A DNA stretch of 64,000 bases from Candidatus Aegiribacteria sp. MLS_C (lineage in GTDB: Bacteria; Fermentibacterota; Fermentibacteria; Fermentibacterales; JCC-6): positions 1-64,000 of the forward strand of contig LQBI01000002.1 in assembly GCA_002030045.1 (NCBI GenBank), written 5' to 3'. Below, piece after piece: positions 1-9,478 of this stretch (its first letter is position 1; every line of letters starts with the position of its first letter). The notes below the pieces were generated by a model, which saw only the letters and a list, made by a program, of their open reading frames with translations, did no database searches and was not told the DNA's origin. The position numbers and the translations under genes were made by a program.

Positions 1-1608
1 CCAGTATGGAGTGCCGTTCTCCTCCGACCACCACAGGTCGTACATCTCAGGACCGATGATCTTCACCTCTGCCAGGATGTCGTAGAGGTTGTTGTAAAGC
101 TCGGCGTACGGCCGGAAATGCCAGGCGTACCAGTTCTCCTCAGCCCTCTCTCCGTCGCCGGAGGTATCGGGTGGGGCGTGCATGGAGAAGAGAGGATCGT
201 AGCCGTCCATCCAGGGAGGTATGGAATCCGGTCTGATGTATGCCATGCTGTCCCGCGCCCATCTGCCGGTGTACCTCCAGTCCTCGCAGCTTGCGTCGAA
301 GGGGATGTTGTGGCTGTCAAGCAGAGAGCTGCTGATCGCATAAGCATTGCCGTACTGGCCGAATTCCCTGTAGCTGCACAGGTTGTAGGGAAAGATGCCC
401 TTCACCTGGTGGAGCAGGGCAAGGTTGCACAGCATCCGGAACTCCTGAGGCGCAGGCTTGCGGTAGCTGTAGGATTCGATGGTAAGCGTTGAGTAGCTGC
501 TGTCCCACATCACGGGCCCTCCGGCGAAGCCGAAGGCCTGCACGAAGAAGTACACGGGGCAGTCGTATTCCGTGGCAGGTACCACGGTCGAATCGAGACC
601 CTCCTCGAAATGGTCTATCAGGAAGAGCCAGTCGGCGTCACACAACTGAGGGGCAGTCGAAGCGGATTCAGGGCAGACGTATCTGAACGGGTAGTAGTCA
701 AAGGAGATGAAGTCGGGGTAGTTCTCCACGGGAAGAGGGATGAACTGCCCGCTTGGAGGGGGCTGGAACTCGGCCTCCATAATTGCCCTGACGCTCCTGG
801 CCTGGTCCTCGAAGGTTCCGTAGTCGATGTTGACGGTCAGACCCGTGTAGTCCCGCTTGTCTATGAAGTGAAGTAGGGCGAAGTTCATGGCAAGGGGAGT
901 AGGATACAGGGAATCGTTCTCTGCGTAGTACTTCTGGAGGGAGAAGATACCGCTGGGTTCCACCTCCTCCAGCGATAGGGCTCCGTTGGCAAGGGTATCC
1001 TGTGTATAGACATTGGGCAGGTAATCGTTCCAGGGAAGTGCATCTTCCACTGAATGGCGTCTCTGCCAGGAGTTGGCCTCGTCGTAGACTTCGTAGTACC
1101 AGAGCAGATCAAAATTCCTTAGAGCGTAATTCAGGCCTTCTGTAACTTCCTTAATAGCTATCGTGCTATTCAGCAGGCACATAGAATCCGCAGTCATAGT
1201 ATCGATAGTAATGTTAAAAGTTGAATCACACTGTAAGAACGGACAGTCCGAGGTCAGTGAACTGTCACTGTATCGGAACCAGTACCTGAACTCCGGTTCT
1301 GCCCATTCCGCAAGGTACTGCATTATATCGGCTGGACTGAATGAGAAGTAGACGCCGGCGCTGTCGCATAACGACATGAGATTCAGAACATAGGGATACT
1401 CTGTTGATCCACTGAAATTGACTGCATCGAAGTTCTTCCAGAAAAGTTCACAGAACAAGTCGAGAGAGAAGTCCGTAATGTAGGACGTTTCCGAACCATA
1501 GGTCCTCATTATCAATGTCGGGATATCATGATCGGCAGGAGATTCAGCCCATGCAAGTGAGTATATCAGAACTGACAGGCATAGTGAATACAGCTTGAGG
1601 TAATTTAC
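1..1608 (-). CDS. Partial secreted protein with a glycoside-hydrolase-like (TIM-barrel) fold
   Basis: This frame is missing from the ORF track because it has no stop inside the window, but it reads open for 536 codons and runs off the left edge. The N-terminus (NYLKLYSLCLSVLIYSLAWA) is a signal peptide. Segments such as FDYYPF (near residue 303), YFFVQAF, and PAPQEFRMLCNLALLHQVKGI (about 386-406) look like the late strands and helix of a (beta/alpha)8 glycosidase-like barrel; that family reading is inference. The start is odd: GGAGGT lies 6 nt before GTA AAT TAC, and no ATG, GTG or TTG occurs in frame between the upstream stop and the end of the signal peptide. The start is therefore GTA, or a mutated or miscalled GTG. 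Confidence 0.6.
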
Positions 1609-1746
1609 AGTACTACCTCCGATCTTCGGTAATCGAGTTGAAGATGCGCAGGTGTTCTTTCGAAGATATCATTAAGAATAGAATAGTATTCCCTGGAAGG
1701 TTAAGTCAATCTAATAGAGACATTCACTTGTTAGAATTGGATCCTT

Positions 1747-2344
1747 TTAGCATTGGTTGTGCTGTCTCAACTGACGCAGCTCCCTCTGTGTCACCACCTG
1801 ATGCTTCCAGTAGTCACCAAGGCTCTCTATCTCCCGCAGCTTCTCCTCAGGCAGCTTCAGCAGGCATAACCACTGAGTTATCCTGTCGGAAGTGATACCA
1901 TGCCTTTCAGCGAGCTGCTTCCGTGTCAGGCTGTCCCTGGTCATCTCCTCCCGACGCTACCTGGCAGAGATTCTCTTCCATCAGTTCTGTTAATTCTATC
2001 GTCAGGCCTGATCTGGAATGCCGTCCTGCAGGGACTTTCACCCTGATTTCCGTGGCACATATATGGCACACTTTCGGTGCAAAATAGTGTTCAGAGGGTG
2101 TCATGGAAGTGTAGCGGATGTGTAATTCAGAGGTGCTTTGATCATAGGTTAAAGATATGATATGCATGGATTTGTAGCGATCGTGCAGCGAAAGTGTACG
2201 GGATCTGTCGACAATGAGAAAAACGACGAAACGGGCTTTCGGGCCCGCCTTCCTCCGTATCCCGGCTTCCTCCTCGCCTCTTGACCGGAACGGCCGGGAA
2301 CGGTTAGACTCCTGTCTGTGTTCCTGATACGGCAGCGAGAACAT
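1747..2344 (-). pseudogene. Frameshifted small protein with a ParB-like helix-turn-helix end
   Basis: Two minus-strand ORFs in different frames abut here. The upstream one carries a plausible core (PKVCHICATEIRVKVPAG...LTIELTELMEENL). It loses sense near 1960, where the other frame begins (LTRKQLAERHGITSDRITQWLCLLKLPEE), a clear helix-turn-helix of the ParB/recombinase-accessory type. A single frameshift around 1950-1970 would join them into one protein; a TAG lies just upstream of the second frame. The true start is unclear: the ATG at about 2165 is likelier than 2344. Base composition is more AT-rich than the neighbours, as expected of acquired or decaying DNA. Two overlapping real genes cannot be excluded. 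Confidence 0.35.
2281..2310 (+). promoter_or_regulatory. Possible sigma-70 promoter of the C25 protease gene
   Basis: TTGACC (2281-2286) is followed after 18 nt by TAGACT (2305-2310). It lies about 60 nt before the protease start. The -10 is weak, so this is tentative. Confidence 0.3.
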
Positions 2345-2370
2345 TCCCTTTAAGCGGCTGGAGTTGCACC

Positions 2371-4647
2371 ATGAGATCTCTGTTCATTCTTCTGTTCACC
2401 GCGGCATTCCTCTACGCCGCACCCGTCGGGATATCCGCATGGCAGTCCTTCGGGGGCACCGAGGGTGAAGCCCCCCGTGTCACCCTGCTTGAATCCGACA
2501 TCTCTCACATGGTGGTAAGGGTGGACCTTCCGGGCTTCTACCTCTACCGGCAGCCCGCCGGCGGGTACACATGGGACCGGGTGGAGCTGCCGCCCTACCA
2601 GCCCCAGGGAGATGTCGGCCTGCCGGAAATGCCCTCCGTGACCAGCCTCTTCGCCCTTCCCGGCGGCACCGAGGCCCTGGTAACGGTCCAGGAGGTCCGC
2701 ACGGCGGAATACAGTGACATGATGGTCATGCCCAGGCAGCAGCCGGAGATCGACATGCCCCACGCACCCTATCCCTTCGAGATGGACCGTGACTTCTATG
2801 CCGATGTTGACGTCTTCCCCTCGGAATGGGTTTACGTGGACCTTCCGGGAAGGTGGTCGGGTCTCGGTGTCTCCAGGCTGGTGGTGAACCCCTTCAGGTT
2901 CGACCCCGCCTCGGGGACCATGACCGTTGCCAGCAGTATCACACTGAGGGTTGATTTCAACGGAGTCCTCTCCTCGGTATCGGACCCGGTCAATCCCGCA
3001 ATGGTGGGTTCCATGGAGGACATGGTCCTCAACTGGGATGATTTCGAATCCGCCGCCCTCGGCGGGACCAGGGACGACGGGGTGGAATACCTCTTCATCT
3101 GCACCGGGAACAACGTCGACTGGGTTTCCGACCTCTTCGAGACGCACCATTACCTCGGCCTCCGCGCCAGGGTAGAGACACTGACGACTCCGGCCACCAC
3201 GGCTCAGATAAGGAACACCATCCTCAACAACTACACCGACGGTGTGACCCGTTTCGCCTGCATAGTAGGCACCCATGACGAGCTGCCTTCACAGTCCTTC
3301 GGGTCCTTTGTCAGCGACTACTACTACGCCTGCATAGACAGCGACGTGTACGGGGACATCTCAGTGGGCAGGATAACAGGCGATTCCTCCCAGGTGGCGA
3401 TACAGGTGAGCAAGATCATGTCGGGCTACATGGCCTACGACTTCCAGGGCGGGAACACCCCGGGGGTGGTGCCCAGCGAGACGGTGCTGGCCGCCCACGA
3501 GGAGGACTACCCCTACAAGTACACCCAGTGCTGCAACCAGATAGCCGCCTACAGCTACGACCTCTGCGACATCACCTTCAGCAAGCTGTACCCTCCCGAG
3601 GGAGCCACCAAGGACGATCTGAAGGAGATCATCAACAACAACGTGGGCACGGTAGGGTACCGGGGCCACGGGCAGTACTACTGCTGGCAGTGGGCGCCGG
3701 GATGGGTGGGCAACGACATCATGGGCCTCACCAACACCTTCATGCCGCCGGTGTTCAACATAGCCTGTCTCAACGGAATGTACCAATACTCCCACAGGTG
3801 TATAAGCGAGGCATGGCAGTGGTCAGAGGGTGGCGCCAGCGGCAACCTGGGCGCCAACACCAGCTCCTATACCTCCCCCAACCACGACTACATGAAGCAG
3901 ATCTACATCCAGCTCTACGATACCGGTCTCTTCCGCGTGATGGAGGCCATAACCGCGGCCACCGTCTACACCATCAACGTTCACGGTAGCCTGGGCATCA
4001 CCAATGCGAGGATGTACATCTGGTTCGGTGACCCCGCACAGGACATCTGGACCTTCGACGAGTCCGGTCTGCCCGGGCAGCTGGAGATCGAGCATCCCGA
4101 CAACATCTACCCGGGTGCGCAGAACGTGACCATCTCCGTCAACGACGGCTCCTCGCCCGTAGAGGGAGTTTACGTCACCCTTACGGACGGTGTCGACAAT
4201 TACGGCGACGGCATGACCTTCTACGAGGAAGGCACCACCGATGCCTCCGGCAGCGTCACGCTGAGCATAAACGCCCCCTCCAGCGGCACGGTGTACATAG
4301 GCGCGTGGAAGCACGACTGGCACTACGACCTGAAGTGGATACTGATCGGCGACGGAATAGAGGAGGACGGCGGTCCTGCGGGAATCCTCAGCATCGCCGG
4401 GCCCAGTCCAAATCCCGTTACGGGCAGCGCGTCAGTGTCGTTCTCGGTACCGGGTGCCGGAAGCGTCCGCCTGGCCGCCTACGACGTCTCGGGCAGGATG
4501 GTGGACGAGATCTTCTCCGGTCAGCTTGAAAGCGGGTCCCACTCCGTGCAATGGGACCCCGGCAGCTCCGCAGCCAGCGGCATGTACCTGCTCCGGCTGG
4601 AAACAGCGGATGGCACCGCCACTACAAGGGCCATGCTGATAAGATAG
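2371..4647 (+). CDS. Secreted gingipain-like C25 cysteine peptidase with C-terminal sorting domain
   Basis: The 758-aa protein starts with a signal peptide (MRSLFILLFTAAFLYAA). A propeptide-like region is followed by a caspase-fold C25 domain: the catalytic His is H433 in the GHG motif and the catalytic Cys is C466 in NIACLNG, both as in gingipains. The segment GDPAQDIW near 550 is typical of the end of the C25 domain. An Ig-like segment follows, then a C-terminal beta domain (PNPVTGSASVSF...GMYLLRLE) of the FlgD-like/type IX sorting type. It should be exported across two membranes and probably degrades extracellular protein, which fits amino-acid fermentation. The start is supported by GGAG 9 nt upstream. 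Confidence 0.9.
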   Translation: MRSLFILLFTAAFLYAAPVGISAWQSFGGTEGEAPRVTLLESDISHMVVRVDLPGFYLYRQPAGGYTWDRVELPPYQPQGDVGLPEMPSVTSLFALPGGTEALVTVQEVRTAEYSDMMVMPRQQPEIDMPHAPYPFEMDRDFYADVDVFPSEWVYVDLPGRWSGLGVSRLVVNPFRFDPASGTMTVASSITLRVDFNGVLSSVSDPVNPAMVGSMEDMVLNWDDFESAALGGTRDDGVEYLFICTGNNVDWVSDLFETHHYLGLRARVETLTTPATTAQIRNTILNNYTDGVTRFACIVGTHDELPSQSFGSFVSDYYYACIDSDVYGDISVGRITGDSSQVAIQVSKIMSGYMAYDFQGGNTPGVVPSETVLAAHEEDYPYKYTQCCNQIAAYSYDLCDITFSKLYPPEGATKDDLKEIINNNVGTVGYRGHGQYYCWQWAPGWVGNDIMGLTNTFMPPVFNIACLNGMYQYSHRCISEAWQWSEGGASGNLGANTSSYTSPNHDYMKQIYIQLYDTGLFRVMEAITAATVYTINVHGSLGITNARMYIWFGDPAQDIWTFDESGLPGQLEIEHPDNIYPGAQNVTISVNDGSSPVEGVYVTLTDGVDNYGDGMTFYEEGTTDASGSVTLSINAPSSGTVYIGAWKHDWHYDLKWILIGDGIEEDGGPAGILSIAGPSPNPVTGSASVSFSVPGAGSVRLAAYDVSGRMVDEIFSGQLESGSHSVQWDPGSSAASGMYLLRLETADGTATTRAMLIR

Positions 4648-4669
4648 CCGGCAGGGTCAGTAAGCAGCG

Positions 4670-4693
4670 CCGGACGGTTACACGACCGTCCGG
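4670..4693 (+). terminator. Strong hairpin after the C25 peptidase
   Basis: CCGGACGGT and ACCGTCCGG form a 9-bp perfect stem with a 6-nt loop, 23 nt after the peptidase stop. There is no long T-run, so it could be a terminator or a 3' stability hairpin. Confidence 0.55.
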
Positions 4694-4710
4694 TGTTCGC
4701 GTTCATGCCT

Positions 4711-4738
4711 TTGCGGCCATTCCTCCTCGCCGTATAGT
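4711..4738 (+). promoter_or_regulatory. Possible promoter of the GAF-SpoIIE phosphatase gene
   Basis: TTGCGG (4711-4716) and TATAGT (4733-4738) are separated by 16 nt, downstream of the terminator-like hairpin and about 45 nt before the TTG start. Confidence 0.35.
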
Positions 4739-4781
4739 ACGCCGGGCAGCACTATACCACCCTGCTTCAGGAGGAGGCGAT

Positions 4782-6053
4782 TTGCAGGAAGTCCGGGACT
4801 TCTCCCCCGAGATACTCTGGCGGATACTCGACGTAACCCGACAGCTGAGCACGCCCATCGAACTCGACGACATGCTGGTGCAGGTGGTGGACGTGGCCAG
4901 GGAGGTCATGGGCGCCGAGCGCGGCACGGTCTTCCTGTACGACGATAGGCGCCACGAGCTGTCCGCCCGGGTGGGTACAGGTCTCGCCATGGAGGAGATC
5001 AGGTTCCCCGCCGACGAGGGGATAGCCGGCATCTGCGCCAGGATGAGGGGCATCGTCAACGTTCCTGACGCGTACGCCCACAGTGGCTTCAACCGCGAGA
5101 TAGACCGAAGGATGGGGTACACCACGAGGTGCATCCTGTCGGTGCCGCTGGTGGGGCTGTATAACGATCTCGTAGGCGTGCTGCAGCTGATCAACAAGAA
5201 GGACGGGGCTTTCGACGGGCGGGACGAGAGGATGGCGGAGGTTCTGGGCTCCCAGTGCGCCGTCGCCCTCCAGAGGGCCAGGCTCCTGGAGGAGTACGTG
5301 GCCAAGCAGAAGATCGAGAACGACCTCAGCATTGCGAGGGAGATACAGCTGGGCCTGCTGCCCGTGAAGATGCCCCATGTCCCGGGCTACGACCTGGCCG
5401 GCTGGAACAGTCCGGCGGACCACACGGGAGGCGATATCTTCGACGCCGTCTCCCTCGGCGGCGGCCGAGTCCTTCTCATGCTCGCCGACGCCTGCGGGCA
5501 CGGCATCGGCCCAGCCCTCTCCGTCACACAGCTGAGGGCGATGGTCCGAATGGCTCTACGCCTGAGGACCGACCTCTCCGACCTCCACAGCCACACCAAC
5601 AACCAGCTGGTGGAGGACCTCTCCTCCGAGAGGTTCATAACGGCCTTCATCGGGATCCTTGACCCGGCGGAGAACTCCATCAGCTACCACGCCTGCGGAC
5701 AGGCGCCGCTCATCCATTACAGGAGCGGTTCGGGAACAACGGAGGTGCTCACCGCCTCGGCGCTGCCCTTCGGTATAGTCCCCGACATGCCGCTCGTGGA
5801 CCCCGGCCCAGTGGGAATGGAGCCCGGGGACATATTCGCTCTGATCTCCGACGGGATCTTCGAGCAGCCGGACCCGGAAGGGGAACAGTTCGGAATAGAG
5901 AGGACGGCGGAGATGGTCTCGGCCCTGAGCCATCTTCCGATGGAGAGCCTCGTCGAGAGGATACAGCAGGAGGTCCGCTCGCATGCCGGCGGATCCTCCC
6001 AGGACGACGACATGACCATAGTGGTGGTGAAGAGGGAGATCGGACTACGATGA
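4782..6053 (+). CDS. GAF-domain PP2C (SpoIIE/RsbU-type) protein phosphatase
   Basis: The ORF track starts at 4551, inside the protease gene. The real start is probably TTG at 4782, preceded by GAGGAGG at the right spacing. Residues ~20-165 form a GAF domain (MGAERGTVFLYDDRRHELSA, GVLQLINKKDG). A linker leads to a SpoIIE/PP2C domain (about 195-423) with LADACGHGIGPAL, LISDGIFE and the final DDDMTIVVV, which supply the metal-binding aspartates. Such proteins dephosphorylate STAS anti-sigma antagonists or other phosphoproteins in response to a GAF ligand. No partner switch lies next to it; the HATPase-STAS protein at 9.5 kb is the nearest candidate. Confidence 0.88.
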   Translation: MQEVRDFSPEILWRILDVTRQLSTPIELDDMLVQVVDVAREVMGAERGTVFLYDDRRHELSARVGTGLAMEEIRFPADEGIAGICARMRGIVNVPDAYAHSGFNREIDRRMGYTTRCILSVPLVGLYNDLVGVLQLINKKDGAFDGRDERMAEVLGSQCAVALQRARLLEEYVAKQKIENDLSIAREIQLGLLPVKMPHVPGYDLAGWNSPADHTGGDIFDAVSLGGGRVLLMLADACGHGIGPALSVTQLRAMVRMALRLRTDLSDLHSHTNNQLVEDLSSERFITAFIGILDPAENSISYHACGQAPLIHYRSGSGTTEVLTASALPFGIVPDMPLVDPGPVGMEPGDIFALISDGIFEQPDPEGEQFGIERTAEMVSALSHLPMESLVERIQQEVRSHAGGSSQDDDMTIVVVKREIGLR

Positions 6054-6066
6054 AGGCGGGTGTCAT

Positions 6067-7575
6067 TTGCCGGTGAGGACCGGATTCGACAACGAGGCGT
6101 ACCTGGAGGAGCAGTCCAGGGAGATACTTAAGAGGGTGGAGAGCAGCAGCGGACGGCTCTACCTGGAGTTCGGCGGCAAGCTGATGTACGACCACCATGC
6201 CGAGCGGGTCCTGCCGGGCTACGACCCGAACGTGAAGATCAGGCTGCTGGAGAGGCTCCGCCACAGGGCGGAGGTGATCCTGTGCATATACGCGGGGGAC
6301 ATCGAGAAGCGGAAGGTACGGGGGGATTTCGGAATAACCTATGACGCCGACGCCCTGATGCTCATAGACGGCTTCAGGTCCAGGGGCGTCGATCTCAGGG
6401 GAGTTGTGATCACCAGGTTCGAGGAGCAGCCCTCTGCCGTCAGCTTCGAAAACAAGCTGAAGAGAAGGGGTGTGGACGTATTCAGGCATTACTACACCAG
6501 GGGTTATCCAACAGACGTGGACCTCATAGTGAGCGAGGAGGGCTATGGCAGGAACGACTACATTCCTCCGACAAAGCCGCTGGTAGTGGTGACCGGCCCC
6601 GGCCCCGGAAGCGGCAAGCTGGCCACATGCCTGTCACAGCTCTACCATGACTTCCGCCGCGGGGAGCGAGCCGGTTACGCCAAGTTCGAGACCTTCCCCA
6701 TCTGGAACCTTCCGCTGTCGCACCCGTTGAACGCCGCATACGAGGCAGCCACCGCCGATCTTTGCGACTTCAACCTGGTCGACCCCTTCCACCTGGAGGC
6801 CTACGGCGCTGCCGCCATCAACTACAACCGCGACGTCGACGCCTTCCCGCTCATCAGGAGGATTCTGACCAGGATCACCGGGGACAGGTGTCCTTACGCC
6901 TCTCCCACCGATATGGGTGTCAACAGGGCGGGTTTCGCCATAACCGACGACGGCGTTGTCAGGAAAGCGGCGGAGCAGGAGATGATCAGGAGGTACTTCA
7001 GGTACGTATGCGAGTACGCCATGGGCATCGCAGAGAGGGAAACGGTCCAGAGAGTGGAACTGCTGATGGACGACTACGGACTGAGACCCGAGGACAGGCC
7101 CGTGGTCGCTCCCGCCAGGAACAGGCTTGAGAGACTCTCAAGGGAAGACGACAGCGAAAACTCCTCCGCAGCCGCCCTGATGCTCCATGCGGGGGAGATC
7201 GTGACAGGTGCGGGGTCGCAGCTCATGACCGCCCCCGCCGCAGCGGTCCTGAACGGCATTAAGAGCCTGGCCGGCATCAGCGACGGGACCCACCTGCTCT
7301 CTCCGGCTACCATAGACTCCATAAGGAAGCTCAAGACCGCCGTAGGCAGCAACCCTCTTCAGCTGGACCTGGAGGAGGTTCTGGTGGCCCTCAGCGTGAA
7401 CGCGGCATCGTTCCCGCCGGCCCTGGAGGGGATGAACATGCTCCCGAAGCTCAGGAACTGCGACGCACATCTCACCCATCTGCCGAACTCGGGGGACGAG
7501 AGCGGGCTTCGCACCCTGGGTATCAATGCCACGTCCGACCCCCTTTTCCGAAGCAGACGGCTCTTCGACGACTGA
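6067..7575 (+). CDS. DUF1846 (UPF0371) family protein
   Basis: The 502-aa protein matches DUF1846 over its whole length: the N-terminus RTGFDNEAYLEEQS, the YLEFGGKLMYDHHA stretch, the glycine-rich VVTGPGPGSGKLATCLSQ loop and the PTDMGVNRAGF segment are all characteristic. The family folds with nucleotide-binding-like domains, but I know of no firmly established function. It starts with TTG 13 nt after the phosphatase stop, with only a weak GGCGGG upstream, and is probably co-transcribed with it. Length is normal for the family. Confidence 0.88.
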   Translation: MPVRTGFDNEAYLEEQSREILKRVESSSGRLYLEFGGKLMYDHHAERVLPGYDPNVKIRLLERLRHRAEVILCIYAGDIEKRKVRGDFGITYDADALMLIDGFRSRGVDLRGVVITRFEEQPSAVSFENKLKRRGVDVFRHYYTRGYPTDVDLIVSEEGYGRNDYIPPTKPLVVVTGPGPGSGKLATCLSQLYHDFRRGERAGYAKFETFPIWNLPLSHPLNAAYEAATADLCDFNLVDPFHLEAYGAAAINYNRDVDAFPLIRRILTRITGDRCPYASPTDMGVNRAGFAITDDGVVRKAAEQEMIRRYFRYVCEYAMGIAERETVQRVELLMDDYGLRPEDRPVVAPARNRLERLSREDDSENSSAAALMLHAGEIVTGAGSQLMTAPAAAVLNGIKSLAGISDGTHLLSPATIDSIRKLKTAVGSNPLQLDLEEVLVALSVNAASFPPALEGMNMLPKLRNCDAHLTHLPNSGDESGLRTLGINATSDPLFRSRRLFDD

Positions 7576-7614
7576 CTTCCGTGTTGCCGACCGGTAAGGC
7601 CGCCCTCGAGGATC

Positions 7615-8640
7615 TCACCAGCCAGTGTAAGAATGTACTCCGAATCCGGTTGACATGAGCCCGAAATGACCACCGGAGTGAAGGAACAGGACCTTCTCCC
7701 CGGTTTTTACCCTGCCACTAAGTATGTCGTCCCTCATTCCCAGGAAAGCCTTCAGGGTGTAAACCGGGTCCAGCACCAGCCCCTCCGACCGGGCTACACG
7801 GACCAGTTCCTCGAACTCCTCTCCGGTGTTCATGGCGTAGCCGATACCAACGTGCCCGTCATCGATCCTCACCGACGGTCCCGGAAGGTCCGCCTCGATC
7901 CCGAACCACGAGGAGAACTCATCACCTATTCGGCGGAGTTCGGCCTCGAAGGTTGCCCTGTCGTCGCAGACGGCTACTCCATGGATCCGTGTGTCCAGCC
8001 CGAAATGCCTGCAGCCCAGAATGGTGCCGGCAAGGGTGCCGCCGGATCCAACGGCGCAGTACAGATGGTCGAACCTGTCTCCTGCTGCGGCCAGCTCCCC
8101 GACCATGTTGACGTAACCAAGTGCGCCGGTGGCGGTGGACGCTCCCATAGGGATGAAGAAGGGTTTTCTTCCCTTATTCTGAAGCGCTGAACAGCACTCC
8201 GAAGCAAGGCCTGTTAGATCCTCGAACTGTTCCACCGTCCGGAATTCCATCTCCGCTCCAAGCAGGCTGTCCAGCAGCAGATTGCCGTCCGGTACCGACG
8301 GCTTTCCCCCTCTCAGTATCAGGAAGCAGCGGAGCCCCTTCCTGGCGGCTATCCAGGCCACCGCACGGCAATGGTTGGACTGGAGACCGCCGCAGGTGAC
8401 CAGGGTGTCGGCGCCTTTTTCCAGAGCCTGGTAAAGCACGTACTCCATCTTCCTTATCTTGTTGCCGGAAGCCACGCTCTCCGTGAGATCGTCCCTCTTG
8501 ACGAAAAGCCCCACCCCCAGCTCCTTCGACATCCTCTCAAGGTAATGGACGGGTGTCGGCAGACTGGCCAGCGGCACACGCCGCTTCAGCAGTTCGTCCA
8601 TACAGGTCTTGATTCCCCGCATTTCACCATACCTTCCCAT
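7615..8640 (-). CDS. PLP-dependent D-cysteine desulfhydrase / ACC-deaminase family enzyme
   Basis: The 341-aa protein has the family's hallmarks: LPTPVHYLERMSKEL, KRDDLTESVASGNKIRKMEY with the PLP-binding lysine in SGNKIRK, CGGLQSNHCRA, and the glycine-rich GSGGTLAGTILG phosphate loop. Members cleave D-cysteine to pyruvate, H2S and ammonia, or open 1-aminocyclopropane carboxylate; sequence alone does not tell which, though D-cysteine desulfhydrase is commoner. It is convergent with the DUF1846 gene. An alternative ATG lies six codons downstream at 8622, with GGAAGG upstream of it, and may be the true start. Confidence 0.82.
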   Translation of the reverse strand: MGRYGEMRGIKTCMDELLKRRVPLASLPTPVHYLERMSKELGVGLFVKRDDLTESVASGNKIRKMEYVLYQALEKGADTLVTCGGLQSNHCRAVAWIAARKGLRCFLILRGGKPSVPDGNLLLDSLLGAEMEFRTVEQFEDLTGLASECCSALQNKGRKPFFIPMGASTATGALGYVNMVGELAAAGDRFDHLYCAVGSGGTLAGTILGCRHFGLDTRIHGVAVCDDRATFEAELRRIGDEFSSWFGIEADLPGPSVRIDDGHVGIGYAMNTGEEFEELVRVARSEGLVLDPVYTLKAFLGMRDDILSGRVKTGEKVLFLHSGGHFGLMSTGFGVHSYTGW

Positions 8641-8710
8641 CTTTCACGCCGCCTCGCTCCCGTGAGCCGGGTCCTCTTCCCATCGGGACCTTATCATAAT
8701 AGCCTGAGTT

Positions 8711-9280
8711 ATGATGAAGGTCGTTACCTGTGATGACGTCTTCCCGGTCATGGGGGATTATGGAGTGAGTGGTTCGGACTTTCCTAAGTTCATCAGGTTC
8801 TCCCTGGCGGCGCTGATGTTCTATGCGCCACTGGCTGCCTGGTTCCTCCTTGGCATCGCGGGAGTACTCGGAGACATCTCACAGGAGAGGTTCGACCACT
8901 ATAGCGTAATGATAGCGATGGGGTGCACCGCGCTTTTCCTCATCGTAGGAATACCGGTGGTGCTCCCGAGGGCATGGAACGGGTCCGTTCCCGAAAGGAA
9001 ACTCCTAAGCAGGGGAACGAGGGCCAGGGGCTTCATCCGTTCCATGGCCGAGGCGGCATCGGGAACAGTCGGAGAAGTGGATGCTGTCCGCATGTTGCTG
9101 CAGATAGAAATACAGGAGGACGACGGAAGGTACCTGACCCTGCCCGGGGAGTTCGATGTCCCGGCGGAAACGGCTCCGCTGCTTCACGAGGGCATGGAAT
9201 TGCCCCTCAGGGTCGATCCCGGCGACCGCTACCGCTTCGCGGTGGACTGGAAGAGGCTTGCCGAGAACCCGCTGGAATGA
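8711..9280 (+). CDS. Two-TM membrane protein with DUF3592-like soluble domain
   Basis: Hypothetical protein of 189 aa. Two hydrophobic helices (about residues 32-54 and 70-90) precede a small soluble beta domain. The pattern RGTRARGFI...MLLQIEIQ...LRVDPGDRYRFAVDW resembles DUF3592-type domains, in which a converted or ratio-like beta module follows two membrane helices; function unknown. It is divergent from the PLP enzyme. No good ribosome site precedes the paired ATGs at 8711/8714, and a CATAAT element sits 12 nt upstream, so a nearly leaderless mRNA is possible. Confidence 0.6.
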   Translation: MMKVVTCDDVFPVMGDYGVSGSDFPKFIRFSLAALMFYAPLAAWFLLGIAGVLGDISQERFDHYSVMIAMGCTALFLIVGIPVVLPRAWNGSVPERKLLSRGTRARGFIRSMAEAASGTVGEVDAVRMLLQIEIQEDDGRYLTLPGEFDVPAETAPLLHEGMELPLRVDPGDRYRFAVDWKRLAENPLE

Positions 9281-9443
9281 ACCGCCTGTCGCCAGCTATC
9301 AGGTTCACCTGTGAGCTGCTCCCACATTTTAGGACAACTGCGGTTGTTCGGAACGGTGACGGCAGAATCGCAGAGATGGCATGAGCGCTCTTTCCAATTC
9401 CGTTGTAATGAATGAGGCTTTTGACAATAGACATTTTTGCATT

Positions 9444-9472
9444 TTGACAAACATATGACATATAGTTATCTT
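9444..9472 (+). promoter_or_regulatory. Sigma-70 promoter placing the start site at the ATG (leaderless)
   Basis: A consensus TTGACA (9444-9449), a 17-nt spacer and TATCTT (9467-9472) stand only 6 nt before the ATG at 9479. Transcription would begin at or next to the start codon. A second TTGACA lies 23 nt upstream (9421-9426). No Shine-Dalgarno sequence is present. Confidence 0.7.
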
Positions 9473-9478
9473 CACTCC

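Noticed and set aside
2350-3276. 308-aa minus-strand ORF opposite the C25 protease
   Set aside because: His/Gly/Val-rich shadow; the plus strand has the signal peptide and catalytic motifs.
9330-9360. ACAAC-TGCG-GTTGT hairpin as a terminator
   Set aside because: Only 5 bp, no T-run; too weak.
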